From Streptomyces cellostaticus (GTDB lineage Bacteria > Actinomycetota > Actinomycetes > Streptomycetales > Streptomycetaceae): a DNA stretch of 38,409 bases. The translations under genes and the position numbers were made by a program. Under the pieces are notes generated by a model. That model saw nothing but the letters and a program-made list of their open reading frames with translations, did not search any database and was not told where the DNA came from. The stretch is taken from positions 1 to 38,409 of the forward strand of contig NZ_KQ948060.1 in assembly GCF_001513965.1 (NCBI RefSeq), written 5' to 3'. How positions within the stretch are numbered: position 1 is the stretch's first letter; every line of letters begins with the position of its first letter. Below are positions 14,895 through 23,017 of the stretch, in pieces.

Positions 14895-17800
14895 GCTCGC
14901 GCAGCGCCGCCGCCCGCAACTCCTCCCGCCCCAGGGCGGCGTACCTCGACCTCGCGTCGGTGTACGCCGCCCCGTCGGCGTGCTCGGCCAGCTGCCGGGA
15001 CCGTGCCGCGGACATGGTGGGGAAGTCCCGCACCACCGGCATCCGCTCCGCCAGCGCCACCAGCCGTACGGCCGCCGTGTCGCCCTGGGCCAGCCCGGCC
15101 AGGCCGAGCGCCAGCAACGCCGATCCGTACACCGGCAGGTCCGCCGGAGACCTGTCGTCCGAGGGGGCGGACAGCATCCCGAGCAGCCGTTCCCGCAGCT
15201 GCTCGGCCAGCCCGGCCACCGGCTCCAGCCGGCCGTGCTGCGCGTGCGCCGCCAGTGCGACCGACCGCACCTCGAGCGACCACGGATCCAGGAACGGATC
15301 GCCGGCATGCAGCAGGCTGTCCTCCCGTATCCGCTCCACCGCCCGCCGCCACAGTCCGAGCCCGACCTCGGTCAGCCCCTTGGCCAGTGCGATCTCCGCC
15401 CGGGCCGGCAGATCGGGATTGAACATCTGGGCGGACTCCGGCTGCTGGTCCAGGGCGGCGAGCCCCAACCAGTACTCCGCCTCGTCGACCTCCCCGCGCT
15501 GCAGACAGGCGACGACCAGCCCGCCGTGGATGCCGATGGAGTCCGGCCAGTCGCCGAACTCACCGAGCGAGCTCAGCGCGGCTCGCAGATGGTCGTACGC
15601 CTCTTCGCCACGCTCGGACTGGAGGCACAGCTCGCTGATCCGCCCATGGCTGAGGAGCCGCATGGGCGGATTGCGCAGCCGCCCCAGCGTGCCGGGCAGG
15701 CGGCGGGCGAACTCCAGCGCGCGCTCCGTCTCGTGCTCGGAGTCCCATACGTAACTGGCGATGCAGGCCGCGACGCCCGCCAGCAGGGGCTCGTCGGCGT
15801 CGCACAGCTCCTGCAGCCGTGCGTAGTGAGGCGGGTGAATCTCCGGGACGGCACCCAGGACGACGGACACGGCCCGCATCAGCGTGTCCGGCGCGGCGGG
15901 CGGCAGCCGGCGCAGCGTGACGAGCTGGCGTACGGCGTGCGGGCCTTGGCCCATGAAGAGGCTGGCCGTGCACACCGCCGCCGCGCTGCGGGCCGCCTCG
16001 AGGTCCTCGGGGCCGGGCCGGAAACGGGACAGCGGACCGCCGGTCTCGGCAGCGAGGGCGACGATCCGGGTGTAGTTGGCGTCGGTGGTCCACAGGGAGG
16101 ACAGCACGGCGGTGAGCGCAGCCGTGGTGGGCCCGTCGGCACGGGCCAGCGCGTGCCGCAGCGCCAGGACGAGGTTGTCCTGCTCGGGCCGGATACGGAT
16201 CAGGGAGGGCAGCGGATCGTCGCGGAACAGCACATCGTGGTGCGCACGGCCGAAGTCCCGCGCCCAGGACAGGAACCGGTCGGTCACCGCCTCCTCCTCG
16301 CCGGCCTCGGCGCGCCGGGCGGCGCTGAACTCCCGTAGCGTCTCCAGCATGTGGAAGCGCACCCCGGAAGGGCTGTCCCGCACCTTGATCAGGGACTGAC
16401 CGGCCAGCTGTTCCAGCAGAGCCAGCGCGTCCCCGGACTCGTCGAGCACGTACTCCGCCGCGTCTTCGGCGAAGCCCCCGGGGAACACCGACAACGCGCG
16501 CAGCGCCGCCCGGCCGTCGGGCTCCAGCAGGTTCCAGCTCCACTCGACCACGGCCTGCAGCGTGCGGTGCCGCTCGGGTGCGTCGCGCGCGCCGCCGCGC
16601 AGCAGGGCGAAACGGTCCCGGAGCCGACGCGAGATGTCGGCCACGGAGAGCACCCGCACCCGGGCCGCGGCGAGTTCCACGGCCAGCGGCAGCCCGTCCA
16701 GGTGACGGCAGATCTCGGCCACCCGGTCGGCCGGCAGTTCCACGCCCGGCCGGGCAGCCCGCGCCCGCTGCGCGAAGAGCTCGACCGAGGTCGCCGGGGA
16801 AAGCTCCGGCAGGGCGTACACGGACTCCGAGGTCAGCCCGAGCGGGGCCCGGCTGGTGGCCAGGACCCGCAGCTCCTTCGACCGCGACACCAGCGCCTGT
16901 ACGAGAGCGGCCGCACCGCGGACCACGTGCTCGCAGTTGTCCAGCACCAGCAGCGCGGGCCCGGGACCCAGCGCGGCGACCATGCGGCCCACCTCGTCCT
17001 TGCCGCCGGTGAACTGCCGTCCGTCCCCGGCGCCGACGGCCGAGGCCACCTCGTCGGCCACGTCGTCGTCGGCGGTGACACCGGCCAGGGCGACGAAGTG
17101 CACCACGGGCTGCTCGGCGGCCCGGCTCACCGCGTGGGAGAGGCGGGTCTTGCCCAGTCCGCCGGGTCCGACGACGGTGACCACCCGGGCGTCGCGCAGC
17201 AGGCCGGCCACGGCAGCGATGTCGGCGTCCCGCCCCAGCAGAGGGTTCGGCTCGTGAGGCACGCCGTGGCGAACCGGCGGCGCATCCGCGCTCAGCAGTT
17301 CCTGGTACACGGACCTGAGTCCGGGACCCGGATCCGTGCCCAGCTCATCGCGCAGAGCGCGGCGGTAGGCGTCGTAGCGGGACAGTGCCGCGGCCCGGCC
17401 CGCGGTCGCGGCCTCGCAGCGCAGCAGCTCCGCGAGCACCTCCTCGTCCCGCGGCAGCTCCCGGGCCAGCTCGGCCAGCGGGGGCGCCGCCTCCTCCCGC
17501 CGTCCCAGCCGGGCCAGGGCGAGCGCCCGGTGACGAACCAGCGAACGAAGCACCCGGACCCGGTCGACGCGCAGCGCCACCACCGGATCGCGCAGCTCCT
17601 CTCCGGCCCCGGCGCCCACACTCCCGTCCCACAGCGCCAGGCCCGCCTCGGCCCGCGCCAGGGCGCCTTCGTGATCCCCGGCCCGCGCACGCCCGGCGCT
17701 CCCCGCCTCGCACACCAGCAGCGCGCAGGCGTCGACCTGCGCCTCGTCCAGCGCCAGCCGGTAGCCCGTCGGTGTGCTCACGACCAGGTCGGCACCCAGC

Positions 17801-18009
17801 TGCGCCCTGAGTCGCGACACCAGCACCTGCACCGCCTTGCCCGGCCGCTCCGGCTGCTCGTCCGGCCACAGCCCCTCCGCGAGCCGGCCCGTACTACAGC
17901 CGCCGCGCAGATCCTCGGCGAGCAGCGCCAACAGCCCGCGCAGCCGGGGTGCGGTGATCTCCCGCCCGCGACAGGCGACTCGGGACAGCAGGATCAACTC
18001 GGTCGTCAC
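14872..18009 (-). CDS. SARP/AfsR-like regulator with BTAD, STAND NTPase and TPR-like C-terminus
   Basis: A 1045-residue cytosolic transcriptional regulator. Residues about 1-95 form an OmpR-type winged helix (ITAPRLRGLLALLAEDL...VSRLRAQLG...PTGYRL), about 96-245 the bacterial transcriptional activation domain (DPGPGLRSVYQELL at its end), and about 258-520 an NB-ARC/STAND ATPase with GPGGLGKT near 280, LLVLDNCEH near 356 and the GLPLAVELAAARV motif. The C-terminal 400 residues are helical and TPR-like. SARPs of this architecture activate secondary-metabolite or export genes; the 11-bp repeats upstream of the neighbouring ABC-2 operon are a possible target. The GTG at 18009 has only a weak Shine-Dalgarno but a TAATGT element six bases upstream, suggesting a leaderless transcript. 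Confidence 0.92.
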   Translation of the reverse strand: MTTELILLSRVACRGREITAPRLRGLLALLAEDLRGGCSTGRLAEGLWPDEQPERPGKAVQVLVSRLRAQLGADLVVSTPTGYRLALDEAQVDACALLVCEAGSAGRARAGDHEGALARAEAGLALWDGSVGAGAGEELRDPVVALRVDRVRVLRSLVRHRALALARLGRREEAAPPLAELARELPRDEEVLAELLRCEAATAGRAAALSRYDAYRRALRDELGTDPGPGLRSVYQELLSADAPPVRHGVPHEPNPLLGRDADIAAVAGLLRDARVVTVVGPGGLGKTRLSHAVSRAAEQPVVHFVALAGVTADDDVADEVASAVGAGDGRQFTGGKDEVGRMVAALGPGPALLVLDNCEHVVRGAAALVQALVSRSKELRVLATSRAPLGLTSESVYALPELSPATSVELFAQRARAARPGVELPADRVAEICRHLDGLPLAVELAAARVRVLSVADISRRLRDRFALLRGGARDAPERHRTLQAVVEWSWNLLEPDGRAALRALSVFPGGFAEDAAEYVLDESGDALALLEQLAGQSLIKVRDSPSGVRFHMLETLREFSAARRAEAGEEEAVTDRFLSWARDFGRAHHDVLFRDDPLPSLIRIRPEQDNLVLALRHALARADGPTTAALTAVLSSLWTTDANYTRIVALAAETGGPLSRFRPGPEDLEAARSAAAVCTASLFMGQGPHAVRQLVTLRRLPPAAPDTLMRAVSVVLGAVPEIHPPHYARLQELCDADEPLLAGVAACIASYVWDSEHETERALEFARRLPGTLGRLRNPPMRLLSHGRISELCLQSERGEEAYDHLRAALSSLGEFGDWPDSIGIHGGLVVACLQRGEVDEAEYWLGLAALDQQPESAQMFNPDLPARAEIALAKGLTEVGLGLWRRAVERIREDSLLHAGDPFLDPWSLEVRSVALAAHAQHGRLEPVAGLAEQLRERLLGMLSAPSDDRSPADLPVYGSALLALGLAGLAQGDTAAVRLVALAERMPVVRDFPTMSAARSRQLAEHADGAAYTDARSRYAALGREELRAAALRELKPAARG

Positions 18010-18188
18010 GCCTGCACATTAGCCAGCGGGCCGCCATCCGCATACGACGGGACCGGCGCCCGTCAGCGGGCGCAGGTGCCCGGGTTCAGCTTCTGCCCGA
18101 CCTCGGCCTCCTCGCCGTCGGGTTCGTGCCCGGGTGCGTCGGCATGCCCGGCCCGTACATTGAGAGGTGGGGACCCCCGAGGTCCGGG

Positions 18189-19478
18189 ATGGCGGGCAGT
18201 GCCATGCAGACATCGAGAATCGCATCGCGGATCGACTATGCGGCCCTGTTCGCCGCCACCCCGAGCCCGTATCTCGTCCTCGGCCCGGACTTGGTGATCG
18301 TCGACGTCAATGACGCGTATCTGCAGGCGACCCGGCGTACCCGGGAGGACCTGGTCGGGACGTACATCTTCGACGCCTTCCCGGACAACCCGGCGGACCC
18401 CGACGCGGACGGGGTGAGCAACCTCAGCGCCTCCCTGCACCGGGTCCTGACCACCCGGGAACGCGACACGATGGCGCTGCAGAAGTACGACATCCCCCTC
18501 GTGGACCGGCCGGGTGCGTTCGAGGAACGCTGGTGGTCCCCGATCAACACCCCGGTCAGGGCCCCCGACGGGACCGTGGCCTGGATCATTCACCGGGTCG
18601 AGGACGTGACGGAGTTCGTCCGCTCCCGCCGGTCACGACGGGAGGAGGTGCCCGACGAGGTGCAGGCCTCCGAGGGCAAGGTCGAACTGGAGGCCCTCGA
18701 GGCGGAGCTGTACTCCAGGGCCCAGGAGTTGCAGCGCCTCAACGAGGAGCTGCGCCGGGCCCACGCCCGCGAGCGGCAGGTCGCCGTCACCCTGCAGGAA
18801 GCGATGCTCACCTCCCCGGACCTGGTCCGCCACCCCGACATCGCGATGCGCTATCTGCCCGCCGTGGGTTCGCTCAACGTGTGCGGCGACTGGTACGACG
18901 TGATCGACCTGCCCGGCGGCTCCTTCGCGGTGTCGGTCGGCGACGTCGTCGGCCACGGCCTGGAGGCCGCTGCCGTCATGGGCATGCTGCGCAGCGCGCT
19001 GGGCGCCGCGACCCGTACCGTCGAGGGACCCGCCCAGGCCCTGGAGGTGCTGTGCCGGTACGCCCTCTGTGTGGACGGGGCGCTCACCACCACCGCGGTC
19101 CATGCGGTGGTCCACGCAGGCGAACAGCTGATCGCCTACAGCAGCGCCGGACACCCGCCCCCGGTCCTGCTGCACGCCGACGGCACCTGTGACCTCCTCG
19201 ACCAGGCCACCGACCCACCCCTCGGCGCGCATGCCGAACACGTCCCCCGGACCGAGGCGCAGGTGCCCTATGCCGTGGGCGACACCCTCATCCTCTACAG
19301 CGACGGGCTCATCGAGCGCCGGGGCGAGGACATCGACGCGGGCCTGCACCGCCTGTGCGACGCCCTCTCCCACTCCGCCCGCCTCAGCCCCGAGCACCTC
19401 ACCGACGCGCTGCTGGCCCGCTTCGGAGTCAGCGGCGGCGCACGCGACGACATCGCGCTGATCGCCGTCCGCCTCTAG
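18189..19478 (+). CDS. PAS domain - SpoIIE (RsbU-like) PP2C phosphatase
   Basis: A cytosolic serine phosphatase of about 429 residues. A PAS fold at about 15-135 (DYAALFAATPSPYLVLGPDLVIVDVNDAYLQATRRTREDLVG...RVEDVTEF) is followed by a coiled coil (about 150-205, ELEALEAELYSRAQELQRLNEEL) and the SpoIIE catalytic domain. Metal-binding Asp residues are in VCGDWYDV (near 234) and VGDVVGHGLEAA, with YSDGLIERRGE and ARDDIALIAVRL at the end. Such enzymes dephosphorylate anti-sigma antagonists and thereby activate stress sigma factors; the PAS domain senses small ligands, redox or light. No anti-sigma or antagonist gene is adjacent. The ATG at 18189 has a GAGG upstream; ATG 18204 and an earlier in-frame ATG are alternatives. 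Confidence 0.9.
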   Translation: MAGSAMQTSRIASRIDYAALFAATPSPYLVLGPDLVIVDVNDAYLQATRRTREDLVGTYIFDAFPDNPADPDADGVSNLSASLHRVLTTRERDTMALQKYDIPLVDRPGAFEERWWSPINTPVRAPDGTVAWIIHRVEDVTEFVRSRRSRREEVPDEVQASEGKVELEALEAELYSRAQELQRLNEELRRAHARERQVAVTLQEAMLTSPDLVRHPDIAMRYLPAVGSLNVCGDWYDVIDLPGGSFAVSVGDVVGHGLEAAAVMGMLRSALGAATRTVEGPAQALEVLCRYALCVDGALTTTAVHAVVHAGEQLIAYSSAGHPPPVLLHADGTCDLLDQATDPPLGAHAEHVPRTEAQVPYAVGDTLILYSDGLIERRGEDIDAGLHRLCDALSHSARLSPEHLTDALLARFGVSGGARDDIALIAVRL

Positions 19479-19516
19479 GAGCGCTGCCTGCTGCCCCGGC
19501 TCCGGTGCCCGGGCGG

Positions 19517-20011
19517 TCACACGCTGCCCGGGTCTGCTCCGTTCTCCCGGTTGGCCTCGGCGAGTGCCAGCATGTGCGGGGCCGTCAGTGCGTTCCACGG
19601 GTCGGAGGCGGTGGTCAGCAGCCAGGTGGCCGCGTCGGCCGGCTCGCCGGGCGGGACGACCAGCAGTTCCCAGCGGCCCACGGTGCCGCAGTCCAAGGTG
19701 ATGGCATGCGCCTCGGCGTCGACGTCCGACAGCGCCACCTCGATGACGTGGCCGGGCGCCAGCACCGTGCGCGGGGCGTCGGGCCAGGCGGCGGTGTCCA
19801 CGGTGACGCGGGTGACCGTGCCGAGGCCGGGGTCCAGCGCCCCGACCAGCGCGGGCAGCTCCAGTTCCAGAGCGTCGCAGCGGGGCCACCAGGCTCCGTC
19901 CAGCGGGCCGTGGCTGGCGTCCGGTGTGAGCGTCAGCCGGGGGAGGGGCATCCGGTAGGTGTGTGCTGCGTCCGAGGACGCGTCCTCGGCGGGCCTTCCG
20001 GTGGCGTCCAT
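19517..20011 (-). CDS. DUF5994 family protein
   Basis: A protein of about 164 residues recognised by RLTLTPDASHGPLDGAWWPRCDALELELPALVGAL...VTRVTVDTAAWPDAPRTV...VGRWELLVVPPGEPADAATWLLTTASDP, the DUF5994 pattern (DGAWWPR near the start, WDLLVVPP in the middle). Its function is unknown; it is widespread in Streptomyces and predicted cytosolic. The start is uncertain: ATG 20011 fits the family's usual short N-terminus, but the frame is open to ATG 20100, which has a GAGAG upstream. It follows the SCO5918-family gene in the same orientation after 175 bp holding a hairpin and a perfect palindrome, so it is probably transcribed separately. Confidence 0.8.
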   Translation of the reverse strand: MDATGRPAEDASSDAAHTYRMPLPRLTLTPDASHGPLDGAWWPRCDALELELPALVGALDPGLGTVTRVTVDTAAWPDAPRTVLAPGHVIEVALSDVDAEAHAITLDCGTVGRWELLVVPPGEPADAATWLLTTASDPWNALTAPHMLALAEANRENGADPGSV

Positions 20012-20027
20012 ACGTGCGATCCCGTCC

Positions 20028-20048
20028 CGGACGGCTCCCGGCCGTCCG
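20028..20048 (-). terminator. Hairpin between the SCO5918-family gene and the DUF5994 gene
   Basis: CGGACGGC-tcccg-GCCGTCCG has 8-bp perfect arms with a five-base loop. On the minus strand it lies downstream of the SCO5918-family gene and 17 bp before the DUF5994 start. It could terminate the upstream unit or form a leader hairpin for DUF5994. Confidence 0.45.
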
Positions 20049-20105
20049 TGTCTGTTGTTCGCCGGGAACGGCACCGCCGTGGCCGCGCTGCGCGACATGC
20101 TCTCG

Positions 20106-20121
20106 GTACGGTCAACCGTAC
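20106..20121. promoter_or_regulatory. 16-bp perfect palindrome upstream of the DUF5994 gene
   Basis: GTACGGT-CA-ACCGTAC is a perfect inverted repeat with 7-bp arms, of the size and symmetry typical of TetR-type operators. Read on the minus strand it contains TTGACC, a good -35 hexamer. No TetR gene is in the window. Confidence 0.5.
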
Positions 20122-20186
20122 GTCCGGCCGGAGTACACGAAGAGGGACTCCGGGTGCGAGGTGTCTCTCGCGCCCTGGGACGGGCC

Positions 20187-20489
20187 CTAGCCCAGCGAGG
20201 TGTCGGCCCAGGGGAGCGACGAGGGCTCACCGGGGCCGCCCTGCGGGCGGGCCGGCGGGGCATCGTGGCAGGTGAAGCCGAGCTGGGTCAGCGCCCTGCG
20301 GACCTCGTACGCGGTGAAGTCGCGGCGGTCCTGCTTGGTGATCACCTGCCCGACCTGCTTGACCGGGTAGATGCGGCGGCCGATGGTCACGCAGACTCCG
20401 ACGGCCGGTTCGGGCTGGATGCTTTCCATCGACTGCTCGACCTCGCTCTTGACCAGGTCGAAGGGGAATCGGGCGATGACACAGCGCAT
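20187..20489 (-). CDS. SCO5918 family protein
   Basis: A small protein of 100 residues starting MRCVIARFPFDLVKSEVEQSM and containing AVGVCVTIGRRIYPVKQVGQVITKQDRRDFTAYEVRRALTQLGFTC. This matches the SCO5918 family, conserved in Streptomyces next to a DEAD-box helicase and cold-shock gene; its function is unknown. The ATG at 20489 is well supported by GGAGG six bases upstream. The C-terminal 25 residues are Pro/Gly-rich and variable. The gap to the helicase stop is only 69 bp, so co-transcription with the helicase is likely. The context suggests a role in RNA metabolism or cold adaptation, which is inference. Confidence 0.82.
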   Translation of the reverse strand: MRCVIARFPFDLVKSEVEQSMESIQPEPAVGVCVTIGRRIYPVKQVGQVITKQDRRDFTAYEVRRALTQLGFTCHDAPPARPQGGPGEPSSLPWADTSLG

Positions 20490-20558
20490 GATGCCTCCAT
20501 GGGGAGCGGTCCGGTTCTCGGTGGGCGACCCCCGGCCCCCTGTCACCGGTTCGTGCGG

Positions 20559-22019
20559 CTATCGGTTCGTGTGTGCGGAGGGGCGGCGGCCCCGTGCGGA
20601 TCGGCGGCCCCGGCCGCGCCCGGCGGATCCGGTGGCCTTGGGTCGTTCGGCGACCGGGACGGTCACTGTGACGGGCACTCCGGAAGGTGTCCGGGCGCCG
20701 GTGATACGGCTCAGCTCGGCCTCGCCGGGGCGGACCTTGGTGGTCTGCGGAGTGATGCCGGCGTCGGTCATCAGGCGGTTCACGGCGCGACGCTGGTGCG
20801 GCAGGACCAGGGTGACGACGGTGCCGGACTCGCCGGCGCGGGCGGTACGGCCGCCACGGTGCAGGTAGTCCTTGTGGTCGGCGGGCGGGTCGACGTTGAC
20901 GACGAGGTCGATGCCGTCGACGTGGATACCGCGCGCGGCGACGTTGGTGGCCACCAGGACCGTCACGTGTCCGTCCTTGAACTGGCCGAGGGTGCGGGTG
21001 CGCTGCGGCTGGGACTTGCCGCCGTGCAGGGCCGAGGCACGTACTCCGACCGACAGCAGGTGCTTGGCCAGCCGCTCCGCCGCGTGCTTGGTGTCCAGGA
21101 ACATGATCACTCGTCCGTCGCGGGCGGCGATCTCGGTGGCGGTGGCGTGTTTGTCGTCGTCGTGGACGTGCAGCAGGTGGTGCTCCATCGTCGTCACGGC
21201 GCCCGCGGACGGGTCGACCGAGTGCACCACGGGGTCGTGCAGGTAGCGGCGCACCAGGAGATCGATGTTGCGGTCGAGAGTGGCCGAGAACAGCATCCGC
21301 TGGCCGTCGGGGCGCACCTGGTCGAGCAGCGCGGTCACCTGCGGCAGGAAGCCCATGTCGGTCATCTGGTCGGCCTCGTCCAGGACGGTGACGGCCACGC
21401 GGTGCAGACTGCAGTCGCCGCGGTCGATGAGGTCCTTGAGACGGCCGGGGGTCGCGACGACGACTTCGGCACCGGCGCGCAGAGCGGATGCCTGGCGGCC
21501 TATCGACATGCCGCCGACCACGGTGGCCGCCCGCAGGCGCAGCGCCCGCGCGTAGGGAGTGAGGGCGTCGGTGACCTGCTGGGCCAGTTCCCGGGTGGGT
21601 ACGAGGACGAGGGCGAGCGGCTGCCGGGGTTCGGCGCGCTGTCCGTCGAGGCGGGCCAGCAGGGGCAGGCCGAAGGCGAGCGTCTTGCCCGAGCCGGTGC
21701 GCCCGCGGCCCAGCACGTCGCGGCCGGCCAGCGAGTTCGGCAGGGTCGCCGCCTGGATCGGGAAGGGTGCGGTCACGCCTTCGGCGCGGAGCGCGGCCTG
21801 CAGGCGCTCGGGCAGGTCGAGGTCGGCGAACGCCTCCACCGCCGGCAGTGCCTCGGTGAGGGTGGCGGGCAGGGCGAACTCGCCGCGGGGTGCGGCGGGC
21901 CGGGACCGGCGGGGGCCTTGGTCGTTCTTTGCGGCGGCGGCCGGACGAGGTCGTTGGGGACTCGTCCCCCGTGAACGGAAACGGGAGGGGTTGTTTCCGG
22001 TGCGACGGGTGCGGTTCAT
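20559..22019 (-). CDS. DEAD-box ATP-dependent RNA helicase
   Basis: A 486-residue RNA helicase. A basic N-terminal tail (1-60) precedes the Q motif (Phe64...Gln89), motif I GRTGSGKT (106-113), Ia PTRELAQQ (141-148), II DEAD (214-217), III SAT (245-247), motif V ATNVAARGIHVDGID and VI HRGGRTARAG (387-396), and a basic Arg/Gly-rich tail (RGRGRRSARGRR) likely to bind RNA. These enzymes unwind structured RNA during ribosome assembly, decay or cold stress. The ATG at 22019 has GAGGAAGG upstream, part of which is buried in a 27-nt dyad. It sits between the Csp and SCO5918-family genes, a group seen together in Streptomyces. Confidence 0.94.
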   Translation of the reverse strand: MNRTRRTGNNPSRFRSRGTSPQRPRPAAAAKNDQGPRRSRPAAPRGEFALPATLTEALPAVEAFADLDLPERLQAALRAEGVTAPFPIQAATLPNSLAGRDVLGRGRTGSGKTLAFGLPLLARLDGQRAEPRQPLALVLVPTRELAQQVTDALTPYARALRLRAATVVGGMSIGRQASALRAGAEVVVATPGRLKDLIDRGDCSLHRVAVTVLDEADQMTDMGFLPQVTALLDQVRPDGQRMLFSATLDRNIDLLVRRYLHDPVVHSVDPSAGAVTTMEHHLLHVHDDDKHATATEIAARDGRVIMFLDTKHAAERLAKHLLSVGVRASALHGGKSQPQRTRTLGQFKDGHVTVLVATNVAARGIHVDGIDLVVNVDPPADHKDYLHRGGRTARAGESGTVVTLVLPHQRRAVNRLMTDAGITPQTTKVRPGEAELSRITGARTPSGVPVTVTVPVAERPKATGSAGRGRGRRSARGRRPSAHTNR

Positions 22020-22030
22020 TGGGGAACCTT

Positions 22031-22057
22031 CCTCGATGCGTGCGGCACGTATCGAGG
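22031..22057 (-). promoter_or_regulatory. 27-nt dyad covering the helicase leader and Shine-Dalgarno
   Basis: The plus strand reads CCTCGAT-g-CGTGC-g-GCACG-t-ATCGAGG: 13-base arms with one mismatched pair around one central base. In the minus-strand transcript the structure ends with AUCGAGG, which runs directly into the helicase Shine-Dalgarno GAGGAAGG, 12 bases before the ATG. It may be an RNA hairpin that hides the ribosome-binding site or a DNA operator. Confidence 0.5.
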
Positions 22058-22143
22058 AATTCCGTTCGAGCGGTGCGGAGCCGCGATGAGAATTCGCAAG
22101 AATGAGCCGAAGAAAAAGCGCAAAATCAGGGGATAAAGCAACG

Positions 22144-22180
22144 GGCTGGGGCCCGCACCCCAAGAGCGCGGGCCCCAGCC
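22144..22180 (-). terminator. Rho-independent terminator of the cold-shock gene
   Basis: GGCTGGGGCCCGC (22144-22156) pairs perfectly with GCGGGCCCCAGCC (22168-22180) across an 11-base loop, 18 bp beyond the csp stop. On the minus strand it is followed by GTTGCTTTATCC and a T-rich run, giving a partial U-tract that is rare in this GC-rich genome. Confidence 0.85.
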
Positions 22181-22198
22181 ACGAAGTATGCGTCAGCG

Positions 22199-22402
22199 TC
22201 AGGCGGGAACGATGTTCTCGGCCTGCGGGCCCTTCTGGCCCTGCGTGACGTCGAAGGTAACCTTCTGGCCTTCCTGAAGCTCGCGGAAGCCGGAGGTGGC
22301 GATGTTCGAGTAGTGGGCGAACACGTCAGCGCCGCCGCCGTCCTGCTCGATGAAGCCGAAGCCCTTTTCCGCGTTGAACCACTTCACGGTGCCAGATGCC
22401 AT
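22199..22402 (-). CDS. CspA-family cold-shock protein
   Basis: A 67-residue single-domain OB-fold nucleic-acid chaperone: ASGTVKWFNAEKGFGFIEQDGGGADVFAHYSNIATSGFRELQEGQKVTFDVTQGQKGPQAENIVPA. RNP1 is KGFGFI (13-18) and RNP2 is VFAHY (27-31). Such proteins bind single-stranded RNA and DNA and melt RNA structure. The ATG at 22402 follows AGGGAGA. The gene has its own terminator, and a long upstream region with repeats and AT-rich islands suggests a structured leader, as in many csp genes. It is upstream of the DEAD-box helicase, which is functionally consistent. Confidence 0.97.
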   Translation of the reverse strand: MASGTVKWFNAEKGFGFIEQDGGGADVFAHYSNIATSGFRELQEGQKVTFDVTQGQKGPQAENIVPA

Positions 22403-22675
22403 ATTGAATCTCCCTAAGGGGCAGTACCGGGACCTGCACTGTGCAGACCCCAGAGTCGCGCGATGATCACCCCTCCGGAAGACCCGGAAGACCCGGAAAA
22501 CTCGCAAAGAATCTCCGGCAACCAAAACTGCAACTGTTATCACGGTAACACAGGGCAGGCCGGGTGCCTCATACCTTCCGGAATTGTCGTACCCGTTGGA
22601 ATGAACATCTCACGGCGCCCTGTATGTAATTCTGCAACGGCTGCAATAGATATTCGCCCGGCCGGGGCGCCCCGC
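22403..22675 (-). promoter_or_regulatory. Upstream region of the cold-shock gene
   Basis: This 273-bp non-coding spacer separates csp from the MerR gene. It contains three tandem 9-mers CCGGAAGAC (22475-22501, last copy with one change), an imperfect dyad TGTTAtCaCgGTAACA at 22535-22550, and unusually AT-rich segments for this genome (for example around 22600-22660). It probably holds the csp promoter and 5' leader and the 3' end of the MerR transcript. No single -35/-10 pair stands out. Confidence 0.5.
22475..22501. repeat. Triple 9-bp tandem repeat in the csp leader
   Basis: CCGGAAGAC occurs twice head to tail and is followed by CCGGAAAAC. The array lies 73 bp upstream of the cold-shock start codon. 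In the csp transcript it would read as GTCTTCCGG units, which could bind a protein or be a slippage-prone leader element. Confidence 0.8.
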
Positions 22676-23017
22676 TCAGGGGCTGTCGTCCGTGTCCGAG
22701 TCGCCCATCTTCCGGCGCATTTCCTCGTTCAGGCGCAGGGCGTCCTCGAGCTGGTCCTCGAGGACGATGATGCGGCAGGCGGCCTCGATGGGGGTGCCCT
22801 GGTCGACGAGTTCGCGGGCGCGGGCGGCGATGCGCAGCTGATAGCGGGAGTAGCGCCGGTGCCCGCCTTCCGAGCGCAGCGGGGTGATCAGCTTCGCCTC
22901 GCCGATGGCCCGGAGGAAGGCGGGGGTGATGCCGAGGATGTCGGCGGCCCGCCCCATGGTGTAGGCGGGGTAGTCGTCGTCATCGAGGTTGCCGACGGGA
23001 GAGTTCTCGGCAGGCAT
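22676..23017 (-). CDS. Small MerR-type HTH regulator
   Basis: A 113-residue protein with one MerR-type winged helix: YTMGRAADILGITPAFLRAIGEAKLITPLRSEGGHRRYSRYQLRIAARARELVDQGTPIEAACRII, followed by a short acidic helix (LEDQLEDALRLNEEMRRKMGDSDTDDS). The ATG at 23017 has GAAGG upstream. It lacks a long effector domain and metal-binding cysteines, so it resembles HspR/BldC-like small MerR proteins rather than metal sensors. The GGHRRYS segment is the canonical DNA-contacting wing. It is upstream of csp in the same orientation; a regulatory link with csp is plausible but not shown. Confidence 0.88.
   Translation of the reverse strand: MPAENSPVGNLDDDDYPAYTMGRAADILGITPAFLRAIGEAKLITPLRSEGGHRRYSRYQLRIAARARELVDQGTPIEAACRIIVLEDQLEDALRLNEEMRRKMGDSDTDDSP

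Noticed and set aside
19959..21974. Plus-strand open frame opposite DUF5994, SCO5918 and helicase genes
   Set aside because: It crosses three real genes and their spacers and encodes only low-complexity sequence.
22475..22501. Tandem 9-mers considered as a CRISPR-like array
   Set aside because: Repeats are contiguous, have no spacers, and no cas genes are present.
22403..22675. Region upstream of csp considered as a tRNA or known riboswitch
   Set aside because: No cloverleaf, T-loop or conserved riboswitch core could be found.
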